Below are positions 1 through 12,130 of a stretch of 64,000 bases of DNA, piece by piece; position 1 is the first letter of the stretch; the number at the start of each line of letters is the position of its first letter. The DNA comes from Primula veris (Eukaryota; Streptophyta; Magnoliopsida; Ericales; Primulaceae). The stretch covers positions 28,010,702 to 28,074,701 of the forward strand of contig OY821743.1 of the NCBI GenBank assembly GCA_963682055.1, read 5' to 3'. Below the pieces are notes generated by a model. It was given only the letters and a program-made list of their open reading frames with translations, was not told where the DNA came from and made no database searches. The translations under genes were made by a program, and so were the position numbers.

Positions 1-2
1 CT

Positions 3-266
3 GTTCCCGCAATAAGCATGCATTGCGATAGTCAATCAGCTATTGCGCGGGCTCAGGATCATATGTATAATGGAAAGTCTCGACATATACGTCGGAGACA
101 TAAATCCGTAAGGGAATTGTTATCCAACGGTGTGGTATCCTTAGATTTTGTGAGATCAAAGGAAAACATAGCGGATCCATTAACAAAAGGCTTGACTCAA
201 GTGGGAGTCGAGACGTCATCGAACGGAATGGGATTAAAGCCCATTAAATTGGTGGCCCCAACATAG
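3..266 (+). CDS. Copia polyprotein C-terminus (RNase H tail), partial
   Basis: This reading frame is open at the left window edge and ends in a stop at 264-266. It is the C-terminal end of a Ty1/Copia pol: the CDSQSAI segment, the KSRHI..RH stretch and the ADPLTKGL ending are all family hallmarks of Copia RNase H. Known role: degrading the RNA strand of the RNA:DNA hybrid during reverse transcription. Integrase, RT and most of RNase H lie outside the window. A non-coding tail, a purine tract and an LTR follow in the expected order, so this is the 3' end of one element. The visible part has no internal stop, so the element may be fairly young. Confidence 0.9.
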   Translation, partial: VPAISMHCDSQSAIARAQDHMYNGKSRHIRRRHKSVRELLSNGVVSLDFVRSKENIADPLTKGLTQVGVETSSNGMGLKPIKLVAPT

Positions 267-823
267 GCAACCCAACCTAAACGGAATATTTCCTGATAGG
301 TTCAAAGGGAAACTGAACTGTGAGGGCAACCGAACAAAGCACTCGGGAACCTGGAGTTCCCAGCCCATTTCCGCGATGACAGAGTGATAGACCTGTATCA
401 TTGTAAGGGTGAGCTTGAGGCTCTTAATGATCCAAGTAACTCGACGGTCGAGTAAAGTGAGTCAGGACACTTTCGACTTGGAACACCTATAACGAATGTG
501 TAAGGCCGGTACCATGTGATGAGTTTGGGCTAATTCACTAGAGCACTCAGTTGAAGTTGCCAAGGCAGTCCAGGCCAAATATGGACAACAACTAAAGGGC
601 CTAGTACGTGGGTAGAGAGGGCACTGTGCGGGTGCCATTCTGGGATACACAAAGCTTGATGGTTCAAAGTTTTACAGCTACCTAATAGCAGTATTCTAGG
701 TGGTACTCCGCTACGGCAGGTTCAAGGCGCGCGCTACCTGACCTTAGGCAGTGAACTTTTGCGGTTCTCTTGATTTGCATTTAGGACATGGGCTTTCGAG
801 CCAATTGCATTCATGTGGGGGAT
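267..823 (+). other. Copia 3' untranslated region with polypurine tract
   Basis: About 550 bp lie between the RNase H stop and the LTR, with no coding potential I can support. The last bases before the LTR (about 812-823) are ATGTGGGGGAT, a good polypurine tract for plus-strand priming. The ORFs in this stretch are shadows. Confidence 0.7.
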
Positions 824-2282
824 TGTTGGAAAAATTGTAGGAAAACATGTTTTAAACATGGTTGTTCCAAGTGGTCAGGGACCATCTTTGAGTCAATTTT
901 CGATGCGACTACTCAGTTTTTCTGAGACCATACTCAAAGCGTTTGAATAGCTCGTACGACGAGCTTCGCAACGGTATATCGCATGACCTATTCGGAGGAA
1001 GGGTGTGAATGATAATTGGACTCGAAGGTTGGTACTCGAAAGAGGAAATAAAGCCAATGCTGGAAAATGAGAAAAGAAATGGGATTTAACCCATGAGGGT
1101 TATCACACATTGGAAAATCATGAGTGATTTTTACAATATATATACTAAGGTATCTCATGTGGATATTAAGTAGTGTGTCCACATACACATGTGTGTATTG
1201 TGTACCACACGCGGGCGCACTTGCTCGTCGGGTCGGGCGCGCTTGCTCGTCGGGTCGGGCGCGCTTGCTCGGGAAAAGTGTGCCTGTTCCTGTTCGGGAA
1301 AAGTGCGCCTGTTCGGGAAAAACGTTCCTGTTCGAAAAAAGTGCGCCTGTTCGGGAAAAACGTTCATGTTCGGAAAAAGTGCGCCTGTTCGGGAAAAGCT
1401 TCCAGCAAAGCTGTAACTGTTGCAATAAATATGAATTCATTGCAAAGTTAATACTGCAGTTTCGAATTTCGAAAACTGACAGTAGTAAAGTGACCTTAAT
1501 GGCTGAGATACTCAGCAAGTCTATAAATAGGCAGACCCCCCACATGTCAAATATAAGAAACATAACATTCTGAAATAAAATACAGCAGCATATATCATCT
1601 CTCAAAATTCAGCATTACATTTTAAAACCAGATAGAACCACCCACCAACAGCTCGACCTTGACTCGTCACTAGTTTCCGGTGAGTCATCCGAGACGTTGT
1701 ACCTTGGGATCGAAGCGCCAACGCAACCAAAAACATCAAGGTGGTTGGGCGAATATCAGTTAAGGACATACTGTTAACAGTAGTCTCGTCTTGTTTTATT
1801 TACATTCTGTCCATTTCATTTACGCCTTTTAATTCTGTCCATTTCATTTACGTATTTCAATTATGTCCTTTTTTATTTCAGTATTTCAATTGCTGTCCTT
1901 AGCTGTAGCTTTTAATTTTGTTTGTACCTTTCTGTAATTAGTTTAAAGTTCTGTTTTTGCTGTAATTACTATTCTGTAATTTAATTCTGTAATTAGAATA
2001 GTTTCAATTCAGTCATGTTATTTCAGTTCATATCAGAACAGTCCGGCTGTTAAGTTTATACTTTCCAGTCCGGCAGTTTCTATTAATTGCAAATCAGTAC
2101 ATCAGATTATTAATTAATAATAATCTGAATAACGTTTGCTTTAATTACTTTTCAGTACCTACATGTTGTAATCAGTTTATTCTATTCCAATTGGAAATTA
2201 ATAAAGATTACACTGGTTTTGTTTAATTATTGTTTAATCCTTTAATTATTGTTAATTGTTATTTCGTACACGGAAACCAACA
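824..2282 (+). mobile_element. 3' LTR of Copia element
   Basis: The LTR is 1459 bp and is bounded by the perfect short inverted ends TGTTGG and CCAACA, directly after the polypurine tract. A TATA box (TATAAATA) lies at 1522-1529, consistent with a U3 promoter. U3 contains a GC-rich tandem array at about 1216-1405, and the downstream half is T-rich. The next five bases, AACAC at 2283-2287, are the expected right target-site duplication, but the left copy is outside the window. Overlapping ORFs on both strands at 988-1605 arise from the array and are not genes. Confidence 0.88.
1216..1405. repeat. Tandem array inside the Copia LTR
   Basis: A 22-bp unit based on TTGCTCGTCGGGTCGGGCGC is duplicated at about 1220-1270. 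About seven copies of a 19-bp unit, GTTCGGGAAAAGTGCGCCT, follow. Alternate copies carry AACGTTCCT in the last half, giving a 38-bp higher-order period. It lies upstream of the TATA box, where LTR enhancers are usually found. Confidence 0.85.
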
Positions 2283-2531
2283 AACACCTCCTATAAAATG
2301 GATATTAGTTAACCACGTGCTTTTGTCCTGAAGCTGAGCTAATAAACTATAGAAAATAGTATTAACATATGGTTTATTAACATGTAATTATATGTGAATA
2401 AAAAACCAACAATTACAAACCCTCCAAAAGAACAAACCACCAGAAAAAGTGCGAAAAGGAACATTGTCAAATGTTATCAGCACAACTACCCTTTTTATTG
2501 AACCGCATAAGATACTTTCAACCCTTTTTGT

Positions 2532-5500
2532 TCACTCAGACGAAGAAGCCGATTGCTGAGAAAATGTACCTTGCCCACCTTGGAGTAGATTCCGAGGGGG
2601 AGAAGCAAAAGTTCGAGGAGGAGAAGGAAGGGTTCGAGGGGAAGAACCCTCTAGAAGAGGCCTTCCTGTGCCTATGAGAGAAGTCCTTCTAGCAGTGTGG
2701 TTTCCACCTAAAAGCATGTGAAAAGTCCAGTCGAGAACGTTTGGTACAAACACTCTGTACACAAGGAAAATGTCGTGCCAATTCGGATACTTTACATGAG
2801 CATTTCCATGACAAGCTCCATCCACTATCATCCTAGCAAAATCCCTCACTGGCCCACCGGATACTTGAACCTTATAGCCATTAGATATTATAGTGTTAGA
2901 ACATTGCGCAGCATCCAGATAGTAAAGAAAATGCGACATTCAAGATCTTGAAGCCACATGAGCAAGTGGGAAATAGAAAATATTGGCATCCTATTCTCTT
3001 CAGGACCACCAAATAAAAAGAGATTTGTAGCTATATTTACTCTTAAAACATGACGCAAAAAAATATCAAGAAATACACCGGAACTAAATCATGAGTGGAG
3101 GTTGATTTTACGCGTAACACGCCGTTCTCGACAGTTAATTGTTGGTAAATATGTACAAGCTCAAGTTCCTTTTTTTCCGGTTTCTGACCGATATCAGTTT
3201 TCTAAAGCGACATTGTTTTGTGTGTAAACTTTACACATTTAATTAATAGTTGCCAATTGGATTCTAAATACTTTGTGTAATAGACCGTACAAACTCCAAC
3301 CTATCAAAGGTCACTTGGTTAGGCGGTGTCTCAAGTCTCAACACATTTTAATTAGGAAGTTATCCAAAATTTTAGCCCTCGGTTACCTAGAAAAAGATCC
3401 ACGTGCAGTACTTGCGACAACTATATGTTCTATTGTTGACAATATGTTTATCCGGTGCACAAATCTTGCAAATTATACATGACCCTTAGATTGACAGTTA
3501 TAACTAGGTCCAGGTGATTTTTCTTTTTCAAATGAAGTGTATACTGGGGCCTCAGTTCAGATGGAACTATATTAGTAACAAAGTGCCTATGATCATCTGT
3601 AGAGACGATTAAGCAAATACAGTACTTAAATAAGGAAGTTACCTCCCTTTCTTCCTTCCACTGCATCTCGGCTCCCTCTTCGACCATGAATTTTCCTCTG
3701 CTCATCTCTGTTCCAATCCAACCATGAGTAGCTACAGTAATTCCAACTTCATCTTTAACTTCAAATCTCAACGTCTCGTAGAAGTTTACTAGAGCTGCCT
3801 TTGCTGCCTGGTTGATGAGGAAATGACAAACATGCACTATTTAATTTGTAAATTGAACATGTCTGAAAACTGTTTAATTCTTTTTTCTTTTCTGGAAGTT
3901 AACTATTCAATTTATGTAAATTGTCTTGAGACAGTCTCAGATAAATACACATGAAAAGTATTAAGTGTTAAAATTAGCATTTCAATTAAGATATATACAT
4001 CCAAAATATACTCACAGAATATAAACTCATTCGTGGCAAGGGCAGCCAGTTCTCCACCGATGCATTAACCACAATACGGCCATGACTTTCTCGCAGATGC
4101 GGTAGAGCAACATATGTAGGCCAAACATTTCCCCAAAAGTTGATATCCTATAAATTTAACAAGCGTGGATGTCTTTTTTAAAAAGATATCGTAAAGGATG
4201 AAAAACAAACAACAACAATGTAGAAATTCTGTCCTTATAAAGGTAGTATACTTCGTTACCATTAAGATTGGAAACACTGATGGGTCTGAGACTTCATCAA
4301 AATGGAACGTATGACCCAAACTTGCTGTATTGACTAGATGATCAACTGCATAATTCAAACTACATTTCCTCAGAAATATTAAAAAATATATACAACTTCT
4401 TACAAACATATTTAGGCTGGTATCAACATTACTGGAACAAATTCCATGTTCAATTGTTATCCAGCACGTAGGTAGCAGGGACATCTGTTATTCTATTTTG
4501 TACTTGTTTCCTTTTGATCGTGTCAGTAACACTACTCTTTTACGAATTATCCGTAAAAGCAAATGAAAGAATGAAAAGCAAACTCCATCTTCAATTGTTG
4601 TCCGGCACGTAGGTAGAAGGGACATCTGCTTACAGTTGCTAGTTCAGGTTAACTGCATAGGTAGTTCCAAAAGTTGGAGTTCAATTCCTAATATTGTCCA
4701 TATAATTCGATGCTACCAACTCTATCAATTTCATCTTTTAATTTAATGGGACTTAACAAGAAATTAAACTAACTATAGAGTCTCTTCCAACTTGGCAACA
4801 TGACGCTTCTGAAAACTCGGAGGAAATGAATCATATGTTCACAAACGGGATCTGCTGCTTCTTTCCGAAAACGCAAAGAGCAGAGATACAACAAAAAAAA
4901 GGATAACAAACTACCCGAAATTCGACTACCAAGTCTTAACGTTTTGTAGTACTATTCAGTAATCAAATAAATGATTAGAAAGACTAGCAAATTGGACTAC
5001 AAAAATGAGAAAGACTAGCAATATGGACTTTACCTCGGCCGTGAAAATTGATGGTCTCATTCACAAATCTCCTACAATCCTCTTCTTTAACAACATCAGC
5101 AGCCATTATCATTACGTGCTTTGCTCCAAGTATTCTCGCGTTCACACCGATCGCATGCAACCTATTCTCTCTGCGAGCCACCAATACGAGATTGACCTTC
5201 TTTTTTGCATATTCATATGCAATTTGCTGTTATCAGACCGAAATAGAAAAAAAGAATTCAGTAAAATGAGATTAAATGAAAGAAAGATAATAGATCTTCA
5301 TTAGGCTAATAGTAGCACCTCAGCGAAGAGTAACCAATGCCGGTCCAAAGGTTACTGTCACCTTAGCCCGGATCGGAAATTTTACCCTTATAGCTTTGTT
5401 GTACAGAAAAAATTCATGCCGTATAATTTTATATAAAGGTAAAATGTTTTCGGACAGTCACCCGAGCTGGCCTGCTGTTTTGGCAAGTCAAAGGGCCTGC

Positions 5501-6991
5501 CTTAAACGTAACAGTCCCCAATCTTTTCATAGCCCTCTCTAACCATCTTCTTACTTGTTATATAGATAATAATTCAAGATAAAAAGTAGTATTCTTCGAT
5601 ACAGGTACATTAATTTCCAAAAGTCCATCGTGACATGGGACAATATTCTGAATGTATTTCTTGATAAATGAACTTATAGCGACTTCCCAAGGTCTTACAG
5701 ATCATGTTTCTTTTTCCGGAAGTCTCGGTATGTTCTTTTTGATTAATATTATTAAAAAAAAAAAAAAAAACATGTCAGATGGGACCAGCTGAGTCGGCCT
5801 TGTGGCTAGTCAAGCCGTCCAGCTGGCATGCACTACAAGAAAAAGTTCATTTAGCATCATAATTTTTTTTCGGTTATGTTGCTAAAGTGCTTGTGGCTAA
5901 ATTTTAGCAACAATTTAGCAACAAATTATGTTGCTATTTTTGGTCAAATTCATTTTTGCTATGTGACCAAAAAGTTTGGTTCAACCCTATCAACCAATAA
6001 TACTGGTGACCTGAAAAGAGGACGATATTGCGGAAGCGGTTGAAATTCAAGTGTCGCCTTTTTTCCTTGTTATGGACTGTTATAATGGAGTACTGAATAG
6101 AATAACAAAATCAAAATGCGTAACAGAAAAGCATTTATCTCAAGATTAGGGTGCTAGTCTGCTAGAATGGATAATACTTGATTGACCAAATGGATAATAC
6201 TTGATACCATTACCGACTAGAAGATGGCTTAACTTCATTAAAAAACTTATTTCGTTTACAATTAATAGTATGGACCAGGACTACACATAAAGACATAGTC
6301 GCACTGATACAGCTTCTTATTTATTTATTTCTTTGAAAATTCAACCTTAATAATCTGATGTCAAATTGCGGACAATAAGTTGCGAAAAACATCACACAAA
6401 TAAGATGGAAGGACCGAAAGACCCTTGTTTAGGAATCAACAAACAACAATATATTTGCCACTCTTTGATTATATAAAATGTGAAAACAATATTACGGTAG
6501 ACAAAATACGAATTCCTCTTCCTAGCAGTTTCTTTATCTATTTTTACTATTTAGTTTGTAAACACTTCATAAAATGGTCTACCGAGAGGGTCGTATTAAC
6601 ACTACAATAAAATGTTTGAACAGTGACAGACGCTATGTCTCTATTCTAGCTAACACGAGTGTTTGTGGTTAAATCGGTAACAGAATACACTAAGCTAAAC
6701 TATTGATATTCTGTTACGAATTTAGACACAACCGTTATAGCATCAGAATAGCAACAAAGCGTTTTTAAGACATTTTCTTGTTGTGTAAATACTAAAATAT
6801 ATATGTACCTCCCCAATACCAGAAGAAGCTCCAGTGATAATAACAACTTTATCCTCCATAGGCTCAGAGGAAAGGCTGCTATAAAGCCACTCACATGCAC
6901 TTATAAAACTCAAAGCCGGCCATGCAAAAGCCATCATCACCAAGCTAGCTGGTGGCACCACCACATTCAACACCGAGTTCAACATATCCAT
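2532..6991 (-). CDS. Steroleosin: 11-beta-hydroxysteroid dehydrogenase-like SDR, six exons
   Basis: The exons, read on the minus strand, are 6991-6809, 5226-5034, 4345-4260, 4147-4016, 3807-3643 and 2870-2532. All junctions are GT/AG and stay in frame, giving 365 residues. The N-terminus is hydrophobic with prolines at 13, 14 and 26, as in the proline-knob oil-body anchor of steroleosins. The Rossmann SDR core follows: TGASSGIG at 53-60 (NADP(H) binding), NTAS near 131-134, a catalytic Ser in VVNAS near 184, and the YSAAK catalytic motif (Tyr197, Lys201). Family knowledge: steroleosins sit on seed oil bodies and oxidise or reduce hydroxysteroids, with roles in brassinosteroid-linked growth and seed physiology. 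The last about 55 residues form a Ser/Pro-rich tail. The start is the first Met before the hydrophobic anchor and matches the family. The seed elements upstream agree with this assignment. Confidence 0.93.
4450..4630. repeat. Interspersed direct duplication in steroleosin intron 2
   Basis: A segment of about 40 bp (CAATTGTTATCCAGCACGTA onward) at about 4448-4487 recurs with a few changes at about 4591-4627. It has no apparent function. Confidence 0.6.
5227..6808 (-). other. Steroleosin intron 1 with a one-ended CACTA terminus
   Basis: This 1582-bp intron holds no supported coding region. A poly(A) run lies at about 5753-5770, and a CACTA-transposon-like terminus CACTACAAGAAAAA at 5831-5844 is followed by subterminal TTAGCAAC-type repeats to about 5965. 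I found no matching GTAGTG end, so this is probably a truncated CACTA remnant. Confidence 0.5.
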
Positions 6992-7071
6992 TTTATATAT
7001 ATGATCCCTATCCCAAACAAATTAACAATAGAAGTTGCAATTTATTTGTTTGAATATATTAGTAAGAGGAG

Positions 7072-7228
7072 CTTATATATGACCATGATGATGATGAAAA
7101 AAAGAGTAGAAGGAAGATAAGAGTGAGAGCAAAGGGGTGGGGTGGCATGCATGCTATGGGAAAGAGTTGACACGTGGAAGGGTTATTCGTGATGATTTGT
7201 AGGCTTATTTTGGATGTTCATGCATGCA
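7072..7228 (-). promoter_or_regulatory. Steroleosin promoter: TATA box, ABRE/G-box and two RY elements
   Basis: Reading on the minus strand upstream of the ATG at 6991, a TATA box (ATATATAAGC) lies at 7080-7071. Beyond it are an RY repeat GCATGCATGC at 7145-7154, an ACGT-core ABRE/G-box (CACGTG at 7171-7176 within GACACGTGG) and a second RY element CATGCATGCA at 7219-7228. RY motifs bind B3 factors of the ABI3/FUS3/LEC2 group, and the ABRE binds ABI5-type bZIPs. This arrangement is typical of seed-maturation genes such as oil-body proteins. Confidence 0.75.
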
Positions 7229-7249
7229 ACTAACTAAGCTTTATGTATA

Positions 7250-8115
7250 ATTTAGGGTTTAAATTTGGTCAGGTTAGATTCATTTGCATCATGTTTATCG
7301 GCTTTTCAAGTATATCCGTAATTATTTTTTAATTATATTTTTTAAATTAATGTTTTATATTATTTTTAAAATGTTTGTTCAAAAATATATATATAATTTG
7401 ATATTTATTAATATTTCTAACTTATAAATTTCTAAACAAACAATTAAACGTAAATATATATATATATATATATGTCAAATTTTACATATTTTTTGAAACA
7501 AAAACTTTAGATTTAATATAGAATATTGATAAAAGAAAAGTAAATGAACCGGGCCAATTTTAAAAGTTAAGCTTAACTAACGGTAACTGACTCGGTTAAT
7601 CATGAATGAGGTTAATGACCAGTAGTATAAATGATTAAATCATATTATCAAAACATATAACTTCAACCCTTTCTTTTTTAAAACTAACATTAATGCACAC
7701 TAACACGCTAATCTCATCTCTGGCCACCACCATCATCAAGCACCGGTTATCCACTGTCGTGATAGTTCCAACAGAGTTTTGGCAACCTTACCGCAGCACC
7801 GACAAAATTGAAGGAGGCTACGAAAGGTTGTACATAGCTCCGACAGAGTACACGAAGCTTCTAAAAGCTGTCTGGAGCTTCGGCATGCTGCCTGAACATC
7901 TGACGGGCCGTTAGAAGCTTCGCCAGACTGTTGAGATCTCCAACGAGGCTTCAATTGGCTGTTTGCATCCCCGACGAGCACGGGCCTCCTAAAGCTTCTA
8001 TGAGTTCTTAGAAGCTTTGACTGATTGTCTGGAGTTCCAATAGAGATTCGAGAGGCTACATTGGGAATTGTATAATACTTCGGCTGATTAAAAAAAGAAC
8101 ACAAAAGTAATCTTA
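7250..8115. other. Intergenic, AT-rich; no supported gene
   Basis: This stretch is mostly A/T-rich with a short (AT)n tract near 7451-7472. A GC-richer stretch at 7690-8060 contains open frames on both strands and loosely repeated GAGCTTC/CAACAGAG phrases. I recognise no domain in it, so it may be a decayed repeat. Confidence 0.5.
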
Positions 8116-8308
8116 CACTACAAAATAATGTTTGATTTAGTGAGAGTCAAAAGTTGTCACAAGCCTGTCGCTAATTTAAAAAGCTGTCGCAAATCTGTCG
8201 CAAATTGACTAAACTGTCACAAAACCGTCACAAAAACCGTCGCTAATAAGCTCGTAATAAAAAATACCGTCATTAATCCCGTCGGTATTTGAGTATTTTT
8301 TTGTAGTG
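8116..8308. mobile_element. CACTA-type MITE
   Basis: This is a 193-bp element with terminal inverted repeats CACTACAAAA and TTTTTTGTAGTG and a 3-bp target duplication TTA (8113-8115 and 8309-8311), the length diagnostic for CACTA elements. The interior has degenerate GTCGC/GTCAC subterminal repeats in both orientations. It is non-coding and non-autonomous. Confidence 0.75.
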
Positions 8309-8311
8309 TTA

Positions 8312-8888
8312 CCAAAGTTTGTCATATATTAACAAAGTAAAGAAACTCTACAATTGTGAGATAGCTTAAAATGGTTAAATGCATATCTATTTGTAAGTCA
8401 TTCAAAGAGTGCATACCATATTCACTTCAGAGTGTGAAACTTTATTTTCAATTACATGCCTATATTTTTCTATGGATAGCCTTTTAAAAAAAGATTCATA
8501 CTCAGAAATATGCGTTACATAAAGTGCAAACTTCTTTTAATTAAATTACATATCATTTCAATTAAGTGTATATATTCTCATATTTTTGAACTGCATACCT
8601 AGTGTTATAAAGTTAAAATAATTGTATACTAATTAGTATGCAATTTACAAAGCACAAACTGCACATGTATTTAACAAATACACAGCATAACAGTTGTGCA
8701 GCTGCATGCCATGCATACCTGATAATATACACTGCATGACAAATGTTTTGGTGTGTTTTTGTTTAATAAATTTTGTCAAACATTTTGTGATCACTCAAAA
8801 TTTCAAAATGACTTCAACCGAAAATCACATCATCAAACAACAATCTTAAATTATTGTTTTGTTAATGAAATTCGTATATATATATATA
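8312..8888. other. Intergenic, AT-rich
   Basis: No gene is seen. A short (AT)n tract at about 8874-8888 is the probable insertion target of the adjacent Helitron-like element. Confidence 0.5.
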
Positions 8889-9186
8889 CTAGTAATCATG
8901 TCCATGCACGCGTTGCGTGTGCTACGCGTAATGCAATAAAAATATAGAAAATATGTATAGTTATGATATAAATATGTGAATAATACAAAAAAAAATATCG
9001 TTTAAGATTTAAAAAAATGTTTGGGTGTTAAAGAGGGATAAATAGTTTTATTAGTTTTTACTTTTTATATTTTTATGGGAGTATGCTATTATTGTAATTA
9101 ATATAAAAGTGTAAAAGTATTTTTGAAAAAAAAAATGACTAAATTGGACAGGCTCATTTCACTTGTTTTGAGTTATTATAATAGAA

Positions 9187-9189
<3 letters not shown>
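8889..9189 (-). mobile_element. Non-autonomous Helitron-like element, copy 1
   Basis: Read on the minus strand, it begins TCATTCTATTATAATA at 9189 and ends in CTAG (8892-8889) followed by a host T. A short hairpin, CACGC-AAC-GCGTG, lies about 15 bases before the end. A 5' TC, a 3' CTRR preceded by a hairpin and insertion between A and T are Helitron hallmarks. It sits in an (AT)n tract and has no coding capacity. A second diverged copy is at 59919-60269. Confidence 0.6.

Positions 9190-9231
<42 letters not shown>
9190..9231. repeat. (AT)n microsatellite
   Basis: An uninterrupted AT dinucleotide run flanks the 5' side of Helitron copy 1. Confidence 0.95.
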
Positions 9232-9233
<2 letters not shown>

Positions 9234-9239
9234 TAAATC

Positions 9240-11100
9240 CTTGAGTTTAAAAATCCTCAAATCCCTATATGAATTGATTACTCGTAAAAGTAAAATATGA
9301 CTTTTACAACCCCCAGCACGGTTGAAATTTAATTTTGATGAGTTCACAACCTACGATGAGTAAGGTGATTCCACCAATCAACTTTAAAATGCAAGAACTC
9401 ATTTTACTATATAACTCGAATCCATGGGTCTATAGTACGAAAAAAAAAAATCAAACAAGCGAATGGGTTAACATTAAACCCACAAATTAAGAAAAATTTC
9501 GTATTCTAAAAATAATCGACTATCCCCAACCTCTAGATTGATTTACACAAACTCTAACTGGATTAGAATTTCAATCGGGTGAGATCCCAATCTTTGATGG
9601 GAAAACCGATCACACCACTCAACTCAAATACTCTAAATACCATCGTTTTGATTTATAACTCAACGTCAATTGTTTTTACTATTAAAACAAACAAAAAACA
9701 CCATATCTAAAAAAATGTAGTATTTCAAATTGGAGAGATATCTCATACATAATCATTTATTCGGGAAGAAGAGAGATAGAGACCGGGAGAGAGATATAAA
9801 GAGACAGAAATGGAGCCGGGAGATCGATTTAATTTTTAAGTTGTGGGTTTAGGGAACAAATATTTGGGATATGCCTTTTAAAAATTGTAATTTTCCATTC
9901 ATTGAAAAACCAGATTTCAGTATTTATTAGTATAGGTACTTTGATTCTTTTTAATTTATAGTAAATTAAAACATACATAACAAGAATGACAAGTAAATAT
10001 CTTGAAATGCACGCCCTATTAAAGAATGCTTAAAAAATGTCCTATGGAGTACAGAGAAGTTTATTAATTCTTGAAAAAATAGGGAGTAATAAAATAAAGC
10101 AAATTAAATGAATAGATAGAGTCAATGCTCCCACACACAGGGGTTGCCGACAACCGAATTATATATATATAAATATATATATGGTCCGTATTAACCCACG
10201 GTTTAAAAATCTCAACTTCAACCCAACCCGTAAAATTATTACGGATTAGGACGATGCGGTTTGTATTTTTTGGACATCCAACCCGCCCCAATCTCTACGG
10301 GTTGAGTTACGGATTGACTTTGCGGTTTTTTACCCCCCTAAATGCTCATATAAGAAAGAGAAATCATGAGTTAATTTCTAGGATAAATAAGACACAATCC
10401 CTAAACAAATCATTTAAAATTTAGGTTAGCTCCGGTACATATTTAAAAAATACAAAAGAGGGGTCAGATATAATTTGATTCACTTTTAACAATTTCTTTT
10501 TCTCTCTGCTGTGGGTTTTCAGCCGATTGTAGTTGCCCATCTATCCTCTTGCCACCGCCTATCGTCGCCTACGGCGCCTCCATCGCCGCCTACAGTCGAT
10601 CACCTCCTCCGTCATTCTCCTCTATCTCTTTCTCCCCTCCTTTATCTCCACCACATCCCGGCCTCTCTCTTTCCGATCAATCTGACGTTCTCCCTTATGT
10701 GTGCTGCAACATCGATGAATCCATCACCGTCTCGGGGGTAGTTTTTTTTTTTTGATCCCTCTAACTTTAAATGTGCATGTAATTCTAATTATTAAAAACA
10801 AACACATTTTACTCAAAAATTTAAAACATAACCATCATAAACTGTTTTCAAATGATAATAGTGTATTTATATGAAATTACATTGTTTTCAAATGACCATA
10901 GAATAGAGTCTTTTTTAATGATAATTGACAATTTTATCTATTTTTAAAATGTGCTAAACCTCTTCGTAATTAACGAAAGTTTTGAGAAATAAAAAAATGG
11001 ATATAATTTAACTTAATAAAAGTTCATTAGTCGTACTAACATTTACCCTAAGTGTTTTTCAAATTAAAGAGTACGATAATTAATACGTTTAAAATGTAAG
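9240..11100. other. Intergenic; purine-rich and pyrimidine-rich tracts, no supported gene
   Basis: There is a GA-rich stretch near 9765-9815 and a CT/CC-rich stretch near 10495-10735. The latter gives a Pro/Ser-rich open frame without an ATG at its start and without a recognisable domain. It could be a decayed leader, but I do not call a gene. Confidence 0.5.
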
Positions 11101-12130
11101 TGAAAAGACCCACTCAAAGTACCAAATTGAATAAAGGAATAATTCAATTACAGACGAATTCAGCTGATTAGACAGTAAACCAACCGATTAATTTGTGTCT
11201 ATTTGGAAAGGTCTAACTGCATATTCAAGTCTATGGAAATGATTCGATACATAAAAATGAACGTTGTAATATCCTCATGATCAGAAGAGTTTTATGAAGG
11301 AGATAATTCACATTTCGCACACTTATTGCGTATGATAATCGAGATTCTAAACAAACAACTTTTAGACAAAATACACGTTATTCAACCGATTAGGTTGAAA
11401 ACCAACCGATTAGAATCACTGACATTTTGAATTTCAAAGACCAACAGCTATCTGCACTCCAACACTACAAATAGAGTCATTTTCTTTCACATTTCAATAC
11501 ACCACTTTAGAGCAAAAAAGTCCAAAATTATATATTTTATTCTTTCTTATTTTCAATCCTTCGAAAGCAGAAATAAAGCTTTCGATGATTGATCCAAACT
11601 CTCCATACACTTTATATACATATTATATGGAGAGTTTGAGTGGTTTTAAGCTCTTTATTATCTCACAACCTTTGTGGTTCAAACAAAGAGTCGGGCGTAT
11701 TTCAATTCTTGTAATACTACTTTTTACGCCTAGGTAAATGATTCGTGTTTAGCGTGAGTGTTATTTTGCCATTTAAGAAAAAACTTTAAAAATGTTATCT
11801 CTACCCTTAAAGAAAAAGAAGTTGGACGGATACGCTGGCCTTAAAGGAAGATTAATAAATCTCAAGATCCGTTGGGAATTGGGGACATGACGTAGTGTCC
11901 TTTGAGGCAAATCTGTATAAATCTGATGTGTCATTTACTTTCCGTAATTTACTTTTTAATACTCTACATATATACTTGGAACTTGCTTTTGTGCAAAATA
12001 GATCGGTAACTGAAGTAAACGTCTAGATCAATTCATTGTTAATTTGATCTTTACGTCGATAACTGGTTAAGATCTAACTACTTATATACATTTATATATA
12101 TGTGGGAGGATCAGTATACACATAACGTTG
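11100..12130. repeat. Probable degraded LTR with CCGATTAG repeats
   Basis: Three or more copies of AACCGATTA occur at about 11170-11190 and 11375-11415. They are followed by LTR-like features: a TATA-like CAAATAGAG near 11466, a CT-rich stretch, and a GACATGACGTAGTGTCC segment near 11885. An inverted repeat, CAAACTCTCCATA (11595-11607) against its complement (11626-11638), may form a hairpin. The overall layout resembles the better-defined LTRs elsewhere in this window, but I could not fix TG/CA ends or a target duplication. Confidence 0.4.

Noticed and set aside
988..1605. Overlapping ORFs on both strands
   Set aside because: Products of the tandem array in the Copia LTR.
7693..8104. Open frames on both strands in a GC-richer island
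   Set aside because: No recognisable domain, loosely repetitive sequence, and no splice context to extend it.
10511..10755. Pro/Ser-rich open frames in a CT-rich stretch
   Set aside because: The longer frame begins without ATG, no domain is recognisable, and composition alone explains the openness.
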